A stretch of DNA of 10,971 nucleotides, taken from an uncultured Agitococcus sp. (GTDB taxonomy: Bacteria > Pseudomonadota > Gammaproteobacteria > Pseudomonadales > Moraxellaceae). The stretch's first letter is position 1; every line of letters begins with the position of its first letter. The stretch covers positions 1 to 10,971 of the forward strand of contig NZ_CALETI010000269.1 of NCBI RefSeq assembly GCF_937920075.1, written 5' to 3'. Made by a program: the position numbers and the translations under genes. Below the pieces are notes generated by a model, which was not told where the DNA came from, did no database searches, and worked only from the letters and a program-made list of their open reading frames with translations. Positions 1 through 6,935 of the stretch are shown piece after piece.

Positions 1-1212
1 AGTAAAACTAATACTAAAAATAATAAGCAAACTATGCCTTTGAATATTGATAAAGTACAAGTCAACGATGGCTCTATGTTATTTGCCGATTTAAGTTTAA
101 CCCCACAATTTGCCACAGGGATTCAAGCTTTGTCAGGCCAAATTAATCATATTTCTACACAGACTAATAAATTAGCTACGGTTCAATTAAATGGACGTGT
201 TGACCAATATGGTAAAGCGGTGATTAAAGGGCAAGTAAACCCTTTTAAGCCTGATCAGAAGACCAATATTGCGTTAAAGTTTGATAATGTTGAATTGACG
301 ACTCTTACGCCTTACTCGGCTAAATTTGCAGGCTATCGTATTGATAAAGGAAAATTATCCCTAGATTTAAATTATCAAGTGGCCAATCGGCAATTGGTGG
401 CTAGTAATAAAGTGGTTTTAAATCAACTGACTTTGGGAGAAAGGGTAGACAGTCCTGATGCCAAAAATTTACCTTTACGATTGGCTCTAGCCATTTTAAA
501 AGATAGTCATGGCGTGATTGACTTAAATATTCCCATTACAGGCAGTTTAGATGACCCAAAATTTAAAGTAGGCCCAATTATTTGGCAGGCTGTGGTCAAT
601 GTTGTGACCAAAGTAGCAACCGCTCCGTTTAGGTTTTTAGCAGGTTTGGTCAATGGCCAAGATGATATTGATAATATTCCCTTTGACCTAGCTAATAGCC
701 AGCTTAATGAACAAGCCAGTACCAATGTGCAAAAAGTAGCCGATATTTTGCAAAAGAAAGCTGATTTACAAATAGAGGTACGAGGTAATTTTAATCAACA
801 ACAAGAGTTGGCAGCCTTACAACAAGCAAAATTTAAGCAATTATGGAATAGCAATTATCCTAATCAAGCGATCAGTATTAGCTTATTAGAAAAGCTCTAT
901 AGTCAACAAATAGGTACAGAAGCTTTAGCACAACAAAAAGTATTAACGCTAAAACCGAGCGCAGAGGGACAGAGTTTGACCACACAAACGGCTATTTATC
1001 AACAAACATTAATTGATAAATTGATTCAAGCACAGCCTGTTACTGAAGGTGATTTAAGACAATTGGCTTTAGAGCGGGCAAAGAGCATTAGAAATCAATT
1101 AGTTGAAAAATATCAAATAGCCGCTAATCGGATTTTTATCTTAGAACCTAATGCCGTTGAATTATCTCAAAATCAACAGGTTATTACTAATTTGACCTTA
1201 AAACAGGATTAA
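1..1212 (+). CDS. DUF748 (AsmA-like) envelope protein, 3' part only
   Basis: This is the C-terminal 403 codons of a longer gene; the frame is open from base 1, so the ATG at 34 is internal and not a start. The first residues in view are a short Asn/Lys-rich linker. What follows matches the DUF748 family: a pattern of short beta strands, a segment with PYSAKFAGY then a GKLSLDLNY motif (about bases 313-375), then LTLGERVDSP, LPLRLALAILKD, GVIDLNIPITGSLDDPKF and an APFRFLAGL stretch ending near base 651. The tail (about 676-1209) is a Gln-rich helical region resembling the OmpA-like end seen in many DUF748 proteins. Family members are large periplasm-facing proteins related to AsmA/TamB, thought to act in envelope assembly or lipid transport; the exact role is unknown. 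It ends 133 bp before the next gene, which has its own promoter, so the two are probably separate transcription units. Confidence 0.82.
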   Translation, partial: SKTNTKNNKQTMPLNIDKVQVNDGSMLFADLSLTPQFATGIQALSGQINHISTQTNKLATVQLNGRVDQYGKAVIKGQVNPFKPDQKTNIALKFDNVELTTLTPYSAKFAGYRIDKGKLSLDLNYQVANRQLVASNKVVLNQLTLGERVDSPDAKNLPLRLALAILKDSHGVIDLNIPITGSLDDPKFKVGPIIWQAVVNVVTKVATAPFRFLAGLVNGQDDIDNIPFDLANSQLNEQASTNVQKVADILQKKADLQIEVRGNFNQQQELAALQQAKFKQLWNSNYPNQAISISLLEKLYSQQIGTEALAQQKVLTLKPSAEGQSLTTQTAIYQQTLIDKLIQAQPVTEGDLRQLALERAKSIRNQLVEKYQIAANRIFILEPNAVELSQNQQVITNLTLKQD

Positions 1213-1227
1213 AATATGTAAGATTGT

Positions 1228-1255
1228 TTGACAAAAGTTGTTGAGACTGTATAGT
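1228..1255 (+). promoter_or_regulatory. sigma70-type promoter for the GntR gene
   Basis: The sequence shows a perfect -35 hexamer TTGACA (1228-1233), a 16-bp spacer and a -10 hexamer TATAGT (1250-1255, five of six consensus bases). Transcription would start near 1262, giving an untranslated leader of roughly 85 nt before the ATG at 1346. It is the best promoter match I see in the window. That it drives the regulator gene is inferred from position and direction. Confidence 0.6.
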
Positions 1256-1260
1256 GGCTC

Positions 1261-1270
1261 ATGCTAGCAT
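1261..1270. promoter_or_regulatory. 10-bp palindrome at the predicted transcription start
   Basis: ATGCTAGCAT is a perfect palindrome lying 5 bp downstream of the -10 hexamer, exactly where transcription should begin. A repressor bound here would block initiation, so this is a candidate operator, perhaps for the adjacent GntR protein acting on its own gene. It does not match the best-known FadR-type operator pattern, and short palindromes can arise by chance. Confidence 0.3.
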
Positions 1271-1292
1271 CTTTTTGTGAATGGGTACAAAT

Positions 1293-1320
1293 AGAACAAG
1301 GTCATTTTATCGACTGTTCT
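1293..1320 (+). other. Hairpin in the leader of the GntR gene
   Basis: AGAACA (1293-1298) pairs with TGTTCT (1315-1320), and after a 2-nt bulge GTC (1301-1303) pairs with GAC (1312-1314), leaving an 8-nt loop. There is no T-run after it, so it is not a classical terminator. It lies between the predicted start site and the start codon, and could affect translation or mRNA stability. Confidence 0.3.
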
Positions 1321-1345
1321 TATTAGGCTATACAGGGTGTGAATC

Positions 1346-2041
1346 ATGGCTTTTAAAGCGGCAGAGAGTTTAGCAGAACAAATTGCTCGACATGTGGGAC
1401 GACAAATTGTTACAGGTGACTTAGTTGAAGGTGAGCGTATTCAAGAGTTGCGTATCGCCAACGAGCTTAATGTCAGTCGTGGCTCTGTTCGTGAAGCCTT
1501 ATTGATTTTGGAACGTCGTCATTTAATCGAAATTTATCCGCGTCGTGGTGCGGTAGTCTCGGAAATGTCTGCCCAACAAATCCGTAGTTTATTTGAAATG
1601 ATTGCTTTGTTATTAGGCTTAATTGCGCGTCGCGCGGCTGATAATTGGCGTCAACATGATGTAGAACCATTTACGTCTTTATTAGATAAACTCCAAAATG
1701 TTGCTCGTCAGGGCGATATTGAAGCATTTTATGAAGGTTCATTTGAATTTTTTCATTTAAGTTGTCGTTTTGCGATGAATAGTTATATTGAGGAAATGTT
1801 GGAAGACCTTCAGCCAGCATTACAACGTAGTTATTATTTAGCCTTACATACCAATAAACGTGAATTACAAGAAGCGCATAATCATTTTAAATCAATTGTA
1901 GAAGCGATTTTAATGCGTAAAGGTGATCAAGCTTCAGCATTAGTTGATGATTTTTGCCGTCATTTGCGTAATTTGGTGTTAGATTCATTAGCAAGAATGA
2001 AACAAATCGAATTGGCGTGGGCGCAACGCTCACGACGTTAA
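1346..2041 (+). CDS. GntR-family transcriptional regulator, FCD subgroup
   Basis: This 231-residue protein has the size and layout of the FadR/FCD branch of GntR regulators. Residues about 7-72 form the winged helix: a first helix (IARHVGRQIVTGDL), the ELRIANELNVSRGSVREAL helix-turn-helix (34-52), then the LIEIYPRRGAVV wing. Residues about 75-215 are an all-helical FCD ligand-binding domain. H137, H178 or H180, and H206 fall where FCD proteins usually have metal-binding histidines, so a bound metal and a small carboxylate ligand are plausible; this is inferred from the family. The start is supported by AGGG eight nucleotides upstream. The gene lies directly upstream of smc in the same direction, an arrangement I recall from other Pseudomonadales. 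A 338-bp gap with a hairpin separates it from smc, so it may not be cotranscribed. Ligand and targets cannot be told from sequence. Confidence 0.9.
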   Translation: MAFKAAESLAEQIARHVGRQIVTGDLVEGERIQELRIANELNVSRGSVREALLILERRHLIEIYPRRGAVVSEMSAQQIRSLFEMIALLLGLIARRAADNWRQHDVEPFTSLLDKLQNVARQGDIEAFYEGSFEFFHLSCRFAMNSYIEEMLEDLQPALQRSYYLALHTNKRELQEAHNHFKSIVEAILMRKGDQASALVDDFCRHLRNLVLDSLARMKQIELAWAQRSRR

Positions 2042-2042
2042 T

Positions 2043-2080
2043 ATAGTGAGATTTACTGAATTTTTGGTAAATCTCAGTAT
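2043..2080 (+). terminator. Long hairpin directly after the GntR stop codon
   Basis: Fourteen-base arms (2043-2056 and 2067-2080) pair at 13 positions, including an uninterrupted 10-bp core TGAGATTTAC/GTAAATCTCA, around a 10-nt loop TGAATTTTTG. It begins two bases after the TAA. Neither strand has a T-run after the stem, so it is not a canonical intrinsic terminator. It may be a weak or factor-assisted terminator, or a 3'-end stabilising structure. Confidence 0.4.
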
Positions 2081-2175
2081 TAACATTAAGAGTTTTCACA
2101 GTATCTTTTATTATTTTCTGCCTAAAAATTATTCAAAAAGAATATTTACTCTAAAAAAGCGATTTATTTGGCATT

Positions 2176-2196
2176 TTTGCAATATTTTGTTGCAAA
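2176..2196. repeat. TTTGCAA / TTGCAAA inverted pair
   Basis: TTTGCAA (2176-2182) and TTGCAAA (2190-2196) form 7-base inverted arms separated by 7 bp. The centres of the two TTGCAA units are 13 bp apart. It may be a protein-binding site near the presumed smc promoter, but AT-rich DNA yields such pairs by chance. Confidence 0.25.
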
Positions 2197-2218
2197 TTAC
2201 CGATAAGCTGTCTATTTT
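2190..2218 (+). promoter_or_regulatory. Weak candidate smc promoter
   Basis: TTGCAA (2190-2195) and TATTTT (2213-2218) are separated by 17 bp; each matches four of six consensus bases. The -35 element overlaps the TTGCAA inverted pair, so a factor bound there could control it. No better sigma70 match stands out between the GntR gene and smc. The call is tentative. Confidence 0.22.
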
Positions 2219-2291
2219 TTTCGATAGAATTTGTACGATTTTTACTACAAGGACGCCGTAAAGCGCTGTTTTCAGACTTAAAAGTTTGTTA

Positions 2292-2322
2292 ATCAAAATT
2301 TTTGATAGCTTCAATCAAAAAT
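2292..2322. repeat. ATCAAAA triple motif / hairpin upstream of smc
   Basis: The motif ATCAAAA occurs at 2292-2298, inverted at 2300-2306, and again at 2314-2320. The second and third copies extend to a perfect 9-bp stem, ATTTTTGAT (2298-2306) with ATCAAAAAT (2314-2322), around a 7-nt loop. The two direct copies are 22 bp apart, about two helical turns. It ends 57 bp before the smc start codon and is a candidate operator or leader structure. Confidence 0.3.
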
Positions 2323-2379
2323 CAGCTCATTCGTTTATGGATGATTTATCTTTTACCCCTAATTAATGAATAAATAACC

Positions 2380-5300
2380 ATGCGCCTTAAAAGTATTAAG
2401 CTAGCGGGTTTTAAATCATTTGTGGATGCCACCACTGTGCCATTCCCTACGAATTTATCTGCCATCGTAGGGCCAAATGGTTGTGGTAAATCCAATATTA
2501 TCGATGCCGTTCGTTGGGTAATGGGTGAGTCGTCTGCGCGTTATTTACGTGGCGAGTCAATGGCGGATGTTATTTTTAATGGTTCTAGTGGCCGTAAACC
2601 TGTTGGCCAAGCCAGTATTGAATTAATTTTTGATAATAGTGATGGCACATTAGGCGGAGAATATGCCCGTTATAATGAAATTGGTGTCCGTCGCCAAGTC
2701 AATCGTGATGGTAAATCTGATTATTTTTTAAATAGCAGCCGTTGTCGTCGTAAAGATATTACTGATATTTTTTTGGGAACAGGATTAGGCCCTCGTTCTT
2801 ATGCAATTATTGAACAGGGGATGATTTCACGCTTAATTGAAGCGCGCCCTGAAGAGTTACGGGTTTATATTGAAGAAGCCGCAGGTATTTCTCGTTATAA
2901 AGAGCGTCGCAAAGAAACAGAAACCCGTTTAACTAATACGCGTGATAATTTAGCGCGTTTAAATGATATTCGTGATGAATTAACCCGTCAGTTAAGCCAT
3001 CTGCAAAAGCAAGCGGATGCTGCCGAAAAATATCGCGCCTTAAAAACCGAAGAACGTCAAACTAAAATCGAATTATTTGCATGGCGTTGGCAGACTATTC
3101 AGCAAGAGCTTGCCCAATATGAATTGCAAATTCAACAGCAAGCCGAACAGTTAGCGCAGTCATTGGATCAGCAACAGCATTTAGAAGCAGCTTTGGTGCT
3201 TGAGCGTCAAAAAGAAGAACAAGCTCATCAAGATTTACATGGTGCTCAAAATCATGTTTATGGTGTAGCGAATAGTATCAATCAAAACCAACAACAAATT
3301 GCCCATTTGCAACAGCATCGTCAGCAATTATTGCAACAACAACAGAGCGTGGTTTTACGTCAGCAACAAGCACAACAAGAATCGGTGCAAGATGCCGAAG
3401 AATGGGCAATGTTGGACGCTCAACTTAATGAATTGAAGCCTGTGCTTGATGAATTGCATGCGTTATTAGCCGAACAAAACAGCCAATTATTTGATGCTGA
3501 GCAAAACTTATTGCAACAGCAACAAGCTTACGAAATTAAGCAACAACAAATCGCCCAAAGCACCTCACAAGTGCAAGTATGGCAAGCTAAAGTACAAGCT
3601 TATGAGCAAGCTTTATTGCGTAGCCAAGAACGTCAACAACGCTTGCAAAAAGAGTTAGCTGAGTTTGCGACCGATGGTTTATTAGATGATGTGGCGATGC
3701 AGCAAGAAGCTTTGGCTGAGCTTGATGTCTTATTACAAGATGAACAAGCTGAGCTTGAACAATTAAGCGACAAGCTTACTCAGGCCGCACAACAGTCACA
3801 ACAGTTACAGCAAAACTTACATAAACTCAAAAGTGAACAGCAAAAAGCTGAAGGCCAACAATCCGCCTTACAAGCTTTGCAACAAGCAGCCGTGGGACGT
3901 GATAATCAACAGCAGTATCGTTGGTTACAACAACAAGGCTTAGCTGAGCAGCCACGTTTGGCTGAGGTATTAAAAGTAGAACAGGGTTTTGAGCCTTTGG
4001 TCGAAACTGTGTTAGCTGATGTATTAAAAGCGATTGTGGTTGATGATATTAGCCAAATTGATGTTAGCCAAAGTCCCGCATTAGTGTTGATTGAGCGTGG
4101 TGCAAACACAGCATTAAAACAGGGAAGCCTCGCACAAAATCTTGTTTCAGAGATTGCCCAAGATTTATTAACACAGGTTTATGCCGTTGCCGATTTGCCA
4201 ACAGCCTTGGCACAACGTCAACAACTGGCTAATGGTGAGTCTATTATCACCGAAGATGGTTATTGTGTTGGTAAAACATGGTTGAAAGTGTTGGGTAAAG
4301 GTGAAGATAGTGTTTTAGCTCGTCAACACAGCTTAGAGGCTTTACAACAGCAATTAGCGCATTTGCACCAAGAGATTAGTGAAGCGCAACAACAGCAAGT
4401 GCAGCTCAATCAATTACAACAACAAATGGAACAGCAGCGTTTACAAGCACAGCGCCAACTGTCGAGCCATTTACAGCAGCGTGGTGCGGAGCAAGCTAAA
4501 TTAGCCAAATTACAGGCACAATTAACACAAACTCAATTACAAGCCCAGCGTTTGCGCCAAGAGCTAGCCGAGTTAGCCGAACAAAGCGAATTAGATCAAG
4601 AATCATTAGCTGAATCACGGATGCAGTTAGAGCAGCATTTACAAGATTTACAAGAACAGCAATTGTTGATTGAGGATTTACAACAAGCTCGAGAAAATAA
4701 CCGAGTATTATTACATAATGCGCGTTTTAGTGTGCAGCAAACCCAACAACAAAATCATCAAACGGCATTAAAAGTTCAAGGCTTAGAAACTCGTTTAGCA
4801 GCATTAAGTCAAAATAAACAACGTCAGCAACATTATTTAATGAGTTTAGATCAACAAACTGTGGATATGCAGCGTGATATTGAAGCATTAATAGAACCTG
4901 TGGCTGAATTAAAATTAGTTCTCGAAGAATTAATGGCAGAAAAATTAATTGCTGAACAAACATTACAGCAAATGGAACAAGATTTGCATTCGGTGACTCA
5001 ATATTATCGACAATTGGAACAGCAACGCCAAAGCTTGGTAATGTCTTTAGAACCATTACGTCAACAATTAGAAAAAAATCGTTTGCAATGGCAAAATTTA
5101 TCGGCACATCAAGGCCATATTGTCGAGCAGTTAAAAGAATTTAATATTAATACCGAGATAATAGCCGATTATCTAAATGTGCAAATAAATGAGTCAGAAT
5201 GGCAAATGCGTTTGGAGCAATTAGCCAATAAAATATCGCGATTAGGTGCTATTAATTTAGCCGCGATTGATGAATATCAACAGCAAGCAGAAAGAAAACA

Positions 5301-5856
5301 GTATTTAGATAATCAAGCCCAAGATTTAGAAGAGGCATTAACTAAATTAGAAGCAGCGATTAAACATATTGATAAAGAAACACGTAGTTTATTTATTGAT
5401 ACTTATAATCGGGTAAATGAAGGATTACAGCATTTATTCCCTAAAGTATTTGGTGGCGGTATGGCGTCATTAAGTTTAGTGGGAGAGGATACCTTAACCA
5501 GTGGCGTGAGTATTATGGCGCGACCACCGGGTAAAAAAAATGCCACCATCCATTTATTATCGGGTGGTGAAAAAGCATTAACGGCTTTAGCCCTAGTATT
5601 TTCGATATTTCAATTAAATCCTGCACCATTTTGTTTACTAGACGAAGTGGATGCACCATTAGATGACGCTAATGTAGGACGTTTTTGCCGACTCGTGGAA
5701 GAAATGGCGCAGCAAGTACAGTTTATTTATATCACACACAATAAAATTGCGATGTCGATGGCAACGCAATTAATGGGTGTTACCATGCATGAACCTGGTG
5801 TTTCACGTTTGGTGACCGTTAATGTAGAACAAGCCGCAGCCTTAGCCGCTGCCTGA
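2380..5856 (+). CDS. smc: Chromosome segregation ATPase Smc
   Basis: Smc is the ATPase of the bacterial condensin; with the ScpA and ScpB partners (not in this window) it extrudes DNA loops and helps separate sister chromosomes. All landmarks of the 1158-residue protein are present. The N-terminal head has the Walker A loop GPNGCGKS (31-38), the R-loop with R57, and the Q-loop EQGMIS (Q146). Two long coiled-coil arms, about 170-500 and 650-1000, flank a hinge of about 510-645 (LAEVLKVEQGFEPLVE to EDGYCVGKTWLKVLGKG). The C-terminal head has the ABC signature LSGGEKALTALAL starting near 1060 and Walker B FCLLDEVD with D1088 and E1089. The arms are unusually glutamine-rich. The start is fixed: an in-frame TAA at 2371-2373 precedes the ATG by two codons, yet no Shine-Dalgarno sequence is visible. 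zipA follows after 10 bp. Confidence 0.97.
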   Translation: MRLKSIKLAGFKSFVDATTVPFPTNLSAIVGPNGCGKSNIIDAVRWVMGESSARYLRGESMADVIFNGSSGRKPVGQASIELIFDNSDGTLGGEYARYNEIGVRRQVNRDGKSDYFLNSSRCRRKDITDIFLGTGLGPRSYAIIEQGMISRLIEARPEELRVYIEEAAGISRYKERRKETETRLTNTRDNLARLNDIRDELTRQLSHLQKQADAAEKYRALKTEERQTKIELFAWRWQTIQQELAQYELQIQQQAEQLAQSLDQQQHLEAALVLERQKEEQAHQDLHGAQNHVYGVANSINQNQQQIAHLQQHRQQLLQQQQSVVLRQQQAQQESVQDAEEWAMLDAQLNELKPVLDELHALLAEQNSQLFDAEQNLLQQQQAYEIKQQQIAQSTSQVQVWQAKVQAYEQALLRSQERQQRLQKELAEFATDGLLDDVAMQQEALAELDVLLQDEQAELEQLSDKLTQAAQQSQQLQQNLHKLKSEQQKAEGQQSALQALQQAAVGRDNQQQYRWLQQQGLAEQPRLAEVLKVEQGFEPLVETVLADVLKAIVVDDISQIDVSQSPALVLIERGANTALKQGSLAQNLVSEIAQDLLTQVYAVADLPTALAQRQQLANGESIITEDGYCVGKTWLKVLGKGEDSVLARQHSLEALQQQLAHLHQEISEAQQQQVQLNQLQQQMEQQRLQAQRQLSSHLQQRGAEQAKLAKLQAQLTQTQLQAQRLRQELAELAEQSELDQESLAESRMQLEQHLQDLQEQQLLIEDLQQARENNRVLLHNARFSVQQTQQQNHQTALKVQGLETRLAALSQNKQRQQHYLMSLDQQTVDMQRDIEALIEPVAELKLVLEELMAEKLIAEQTLQQMEQDLHSVTQYYRQLEQQRQSLVMSLEPLRQQLEKNRLQWQNLSAHQGHIVEQLKEFNINTEIIADYLNVQINESEWQMRLEQLANKISRLGAINLAAIDEYQQQAERKQYLDNQAQDLEEALTKLEAAIKHIDKETRSLFIDTYNRVNEGLQHLFPKVFGGGMASLSLVGEDTLTSGVSIMARPPGKKNATIHLLSGGEKALTALALVFSIFQLNPAPFCLLDEVDAPLDDANVGRFCRLVEEMAQQVQFIYITHNKIAMSMATQLMGVTMHEPGVSRLVTVNVEQAAALAAA

Positions 5857-5866
5857 GAGATCTGTT

Positions 5867-6733
5867 ATGACGATGGAAATGGGAATCGGGATCGCCCTTG
5901 TGGTTGCTCTCGTTGTGTTGGCCAAAACAATATTTGATTTGTCCCAGCAGAAAAAACAACAAGCTCGTATTGAGCCTGCTTTAACTGATGAATGTACCAT
6001 TGTTGATGGTTTTCCGATTATTGCACGTGCTTCACGTACACATTTACCTAAAGTAGGTAATATTGAGCCTGTATTAGCTGCAGAGCAATCTACTGATTTT
6101 ACACAGACTTTTGCCGCTAATGAAGAGTTAGACACTGTGAAGTTTGTTGTTGAGCAACCTGTTGTTCAGCAAAGCAATGTGGCAATTTTACCAGTTCGCC
6201 ACGAGCCACGTATTGAGCCTGTTGCCGAAGAGGAAGAAACGGTTGCTGATGATGAATTTATCGACACTGTTGCGATGTCTCAATCACAAAGTAAAGTGGT
6301 TGAAGGTCAAGACTATGTGGTTTTATATGTGACTTCTGGTCGTGTGCCTTTTGATGGCGAGCGTTTATTAAAGGCCGTATCAAATTATGGTTTACGTTTT
6401 GGCGAAATGGGTATGTTCCATCGTCACGAACATCCAAATGGCCATGGCCAAGTATTATTTAGCATGGCTCGTGTTGATGAATCAGGTGCATTTGATTTAG
6501 AAGCAATGGGTTCTGAGTTTATTAATGCCGTGACCTTGTTTGTTGCCTTACCAAATCAACAACCTTTATTAGCTTATGATATGATGATTGACACGGCTAA
6601 GCGTTTAGCTCATGAATTCTGTGGCCAAGTATTAGATCAAAATCAACAACCATTAAACCGTCAGTTAACGGAACATTACCGTGAATTTGTTATGGAGTTT
6701 ACTCGTCACCACTTGATGAGCAAAGCTGTTTGA
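5867..6733 (+). CDS. zipA: Cell division protein ZipA
   Basis: ZipA is an essential early divisome protein in gammaproteobacteria that anchors FtsZ filaments to the inner membrane. The 288-residue protein has the expected layout: almost no N-terminal tail, one membrane helix (about 5-22, GIGIALVVALVVLAKT), a short basic stretch, an acidic Pro/Gln/Val-rich linker (about 30-140), and the C-terminal FtsZ-binding domain (about 145-285) with YVVLYVTSGRVPFDGERLL, FGEMGMFHRHEHPNG, VLFSMARV and an AYDMMIDTAKRLA helix. The linker contains the tripeptide IEP three times (35-37, 66-68, 116-118), each encoded by the same 10-mer ATTGAGCCTG. The start at 5867 is supported by a purine-rich GAGAGA that overlaps the smc stop codon, so translation is probably coupled to smc. 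Strong hairpins follow the gene, so the smc-zipA transcript likely ends here. ZipA next to ligA is a common gammaproteobacterial arrangement. Confidence 0.96.
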   Translation: MTMEMGIGIALVVALVVLAKTIFDLSQQKKQQARIEPALTDECTIVDGFPIIARASRTHLPKVGNIEPVLAAEQSTDFTQTFAANEELDTVKFVVEQPVVQQSNVAILPVRHEPRIEPVAEEEETVADDEFIDTVAMSQSQSKVVEGQDYVVLYVTSGRVPFDGERLLKAVSNYGLRFGEMGMFHRHEHPNGHGQVLFSMARVDESGAFDLEAMGSEFINAVTLFVALPNQQPLLAYDMMIDTAKRLAHEFCGQVLDQNQQPLNRQLTEHYREFVMEFTRHHLMSKAV

Positions 6734-6757
6734 TCTTCTATCGTCATAATAGAGCCA

Positions 6758-6786
6758 TAGACTTATTGTAAATAAATATAAGTCTA
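6758..6786. repeat. First hairpin of the zipA-ligA gap
   Basis: TAGACTTAT (6758-6766) pairs perfectly with ATAAGTCTA (6778-6786), giving a 9-bp stem with an 11-nt AT-rich loop. It starts 24 bp after the zipA stop and ends one base before the terminator stem region. It has no T-run of its own. Confidence 0.45.
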
Positions 6787-6787
6787 G

Positions 6788-6822
6788 AAAAACAAAAGCC
6801 CCATTTTTGGGGCTTTGTTTTT
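6788..6822 (+). terminator. Intrinsic terminator after zipA
   Basis: AAAGCCCC (6795-6802) pairs with GGGGCTTT (6809-6816) around the loop ATTTTT, and TTTTT follows at 6818-6822. The stem can extend through the flanking A- and T-runs with one bulged A. On the minus strand the stem is also followed by T residues, so it could work in both directions. It should end the smc-zipA transcript and isolate ligA, which then needs its own promoter. Confidence 0.9.
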
Positions 6823-6824
6823 GC

Positions 6825-6853
6825 GTCAGAAATACCTTACGTATTTTACTGAC
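6825..6853. repeat. Third hairpin of the zipA-ligA gap
   Basis: GTCAGAAATAC (6825-6835) pairs with GTATTT-TA-CTGAC (6841-6853): an 11-bp stem with a 2-nt bulge (TA) on the right arm and a 5-nt loop CTTAC. It begins three bases after the terminator T-run. It may be a back-up terminator element or a binding site; no T-run follows. Confidence 0.4.
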
Positions 6854-6935
6854 ATTAGCACGCTTTCTGGTGGATGCGGTAAATGTGAATAAACCAGTGA
6901 TAATCGTGTAAGTCATAAGTAGTCGTTTAATAGCG

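Larger units (their letters stand above)
2081..2379. other. AT-rich intergenic region upstream of smc
   Basis: With the hairpin before it, this makes a 338-bp stretch without a credible gene. It is visibly richer in A and T than the flanking genes, with many T- and A-tracts. Short open frames exist in it but encode low-complexity Phe/Ile/Lys-rich peptides without a ribosome binding site, so I do not call them. It holds a TTGCAA inverted pair, a weak promoter candidate and an ATCAAAA inverted repeat, listed separately. It most likely contains the smc promoter and a long leader. Confidence 0.6.

Noticed and set aside
1261..1326. 21-codon open frame (MLASFCEWVQ...) in the GntR leader, a possible leader peptide
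   Set aside because: Its ATG lies at the predicted transcription start with no ribosome binding site, and it has no run of regulatory codons.
2046..2261. 71-codon open frame between the GntR gene and smc
   Set aside because: It is Phe/Ile/Lys-rich as expected from translated AT-rich noncoding DNA, starts inside a hairpin and has no ribosome binding site.
3280..4460. CAA/CAG-rich stretches as a tandem repeat or slippage tract
   Set aside because: The codons are mixed and interrupted by other residues in a coiled-coil pattern; there is no regular tandem unit.
4727..5107. 126-codon open frame on the minus strand opposite smc
   Set aside because: It lies wholly within the clearly coding Smc arm; its hydrophobic composition is what antisense of a Gln/Leu/Glu-rich coiled coil gives.
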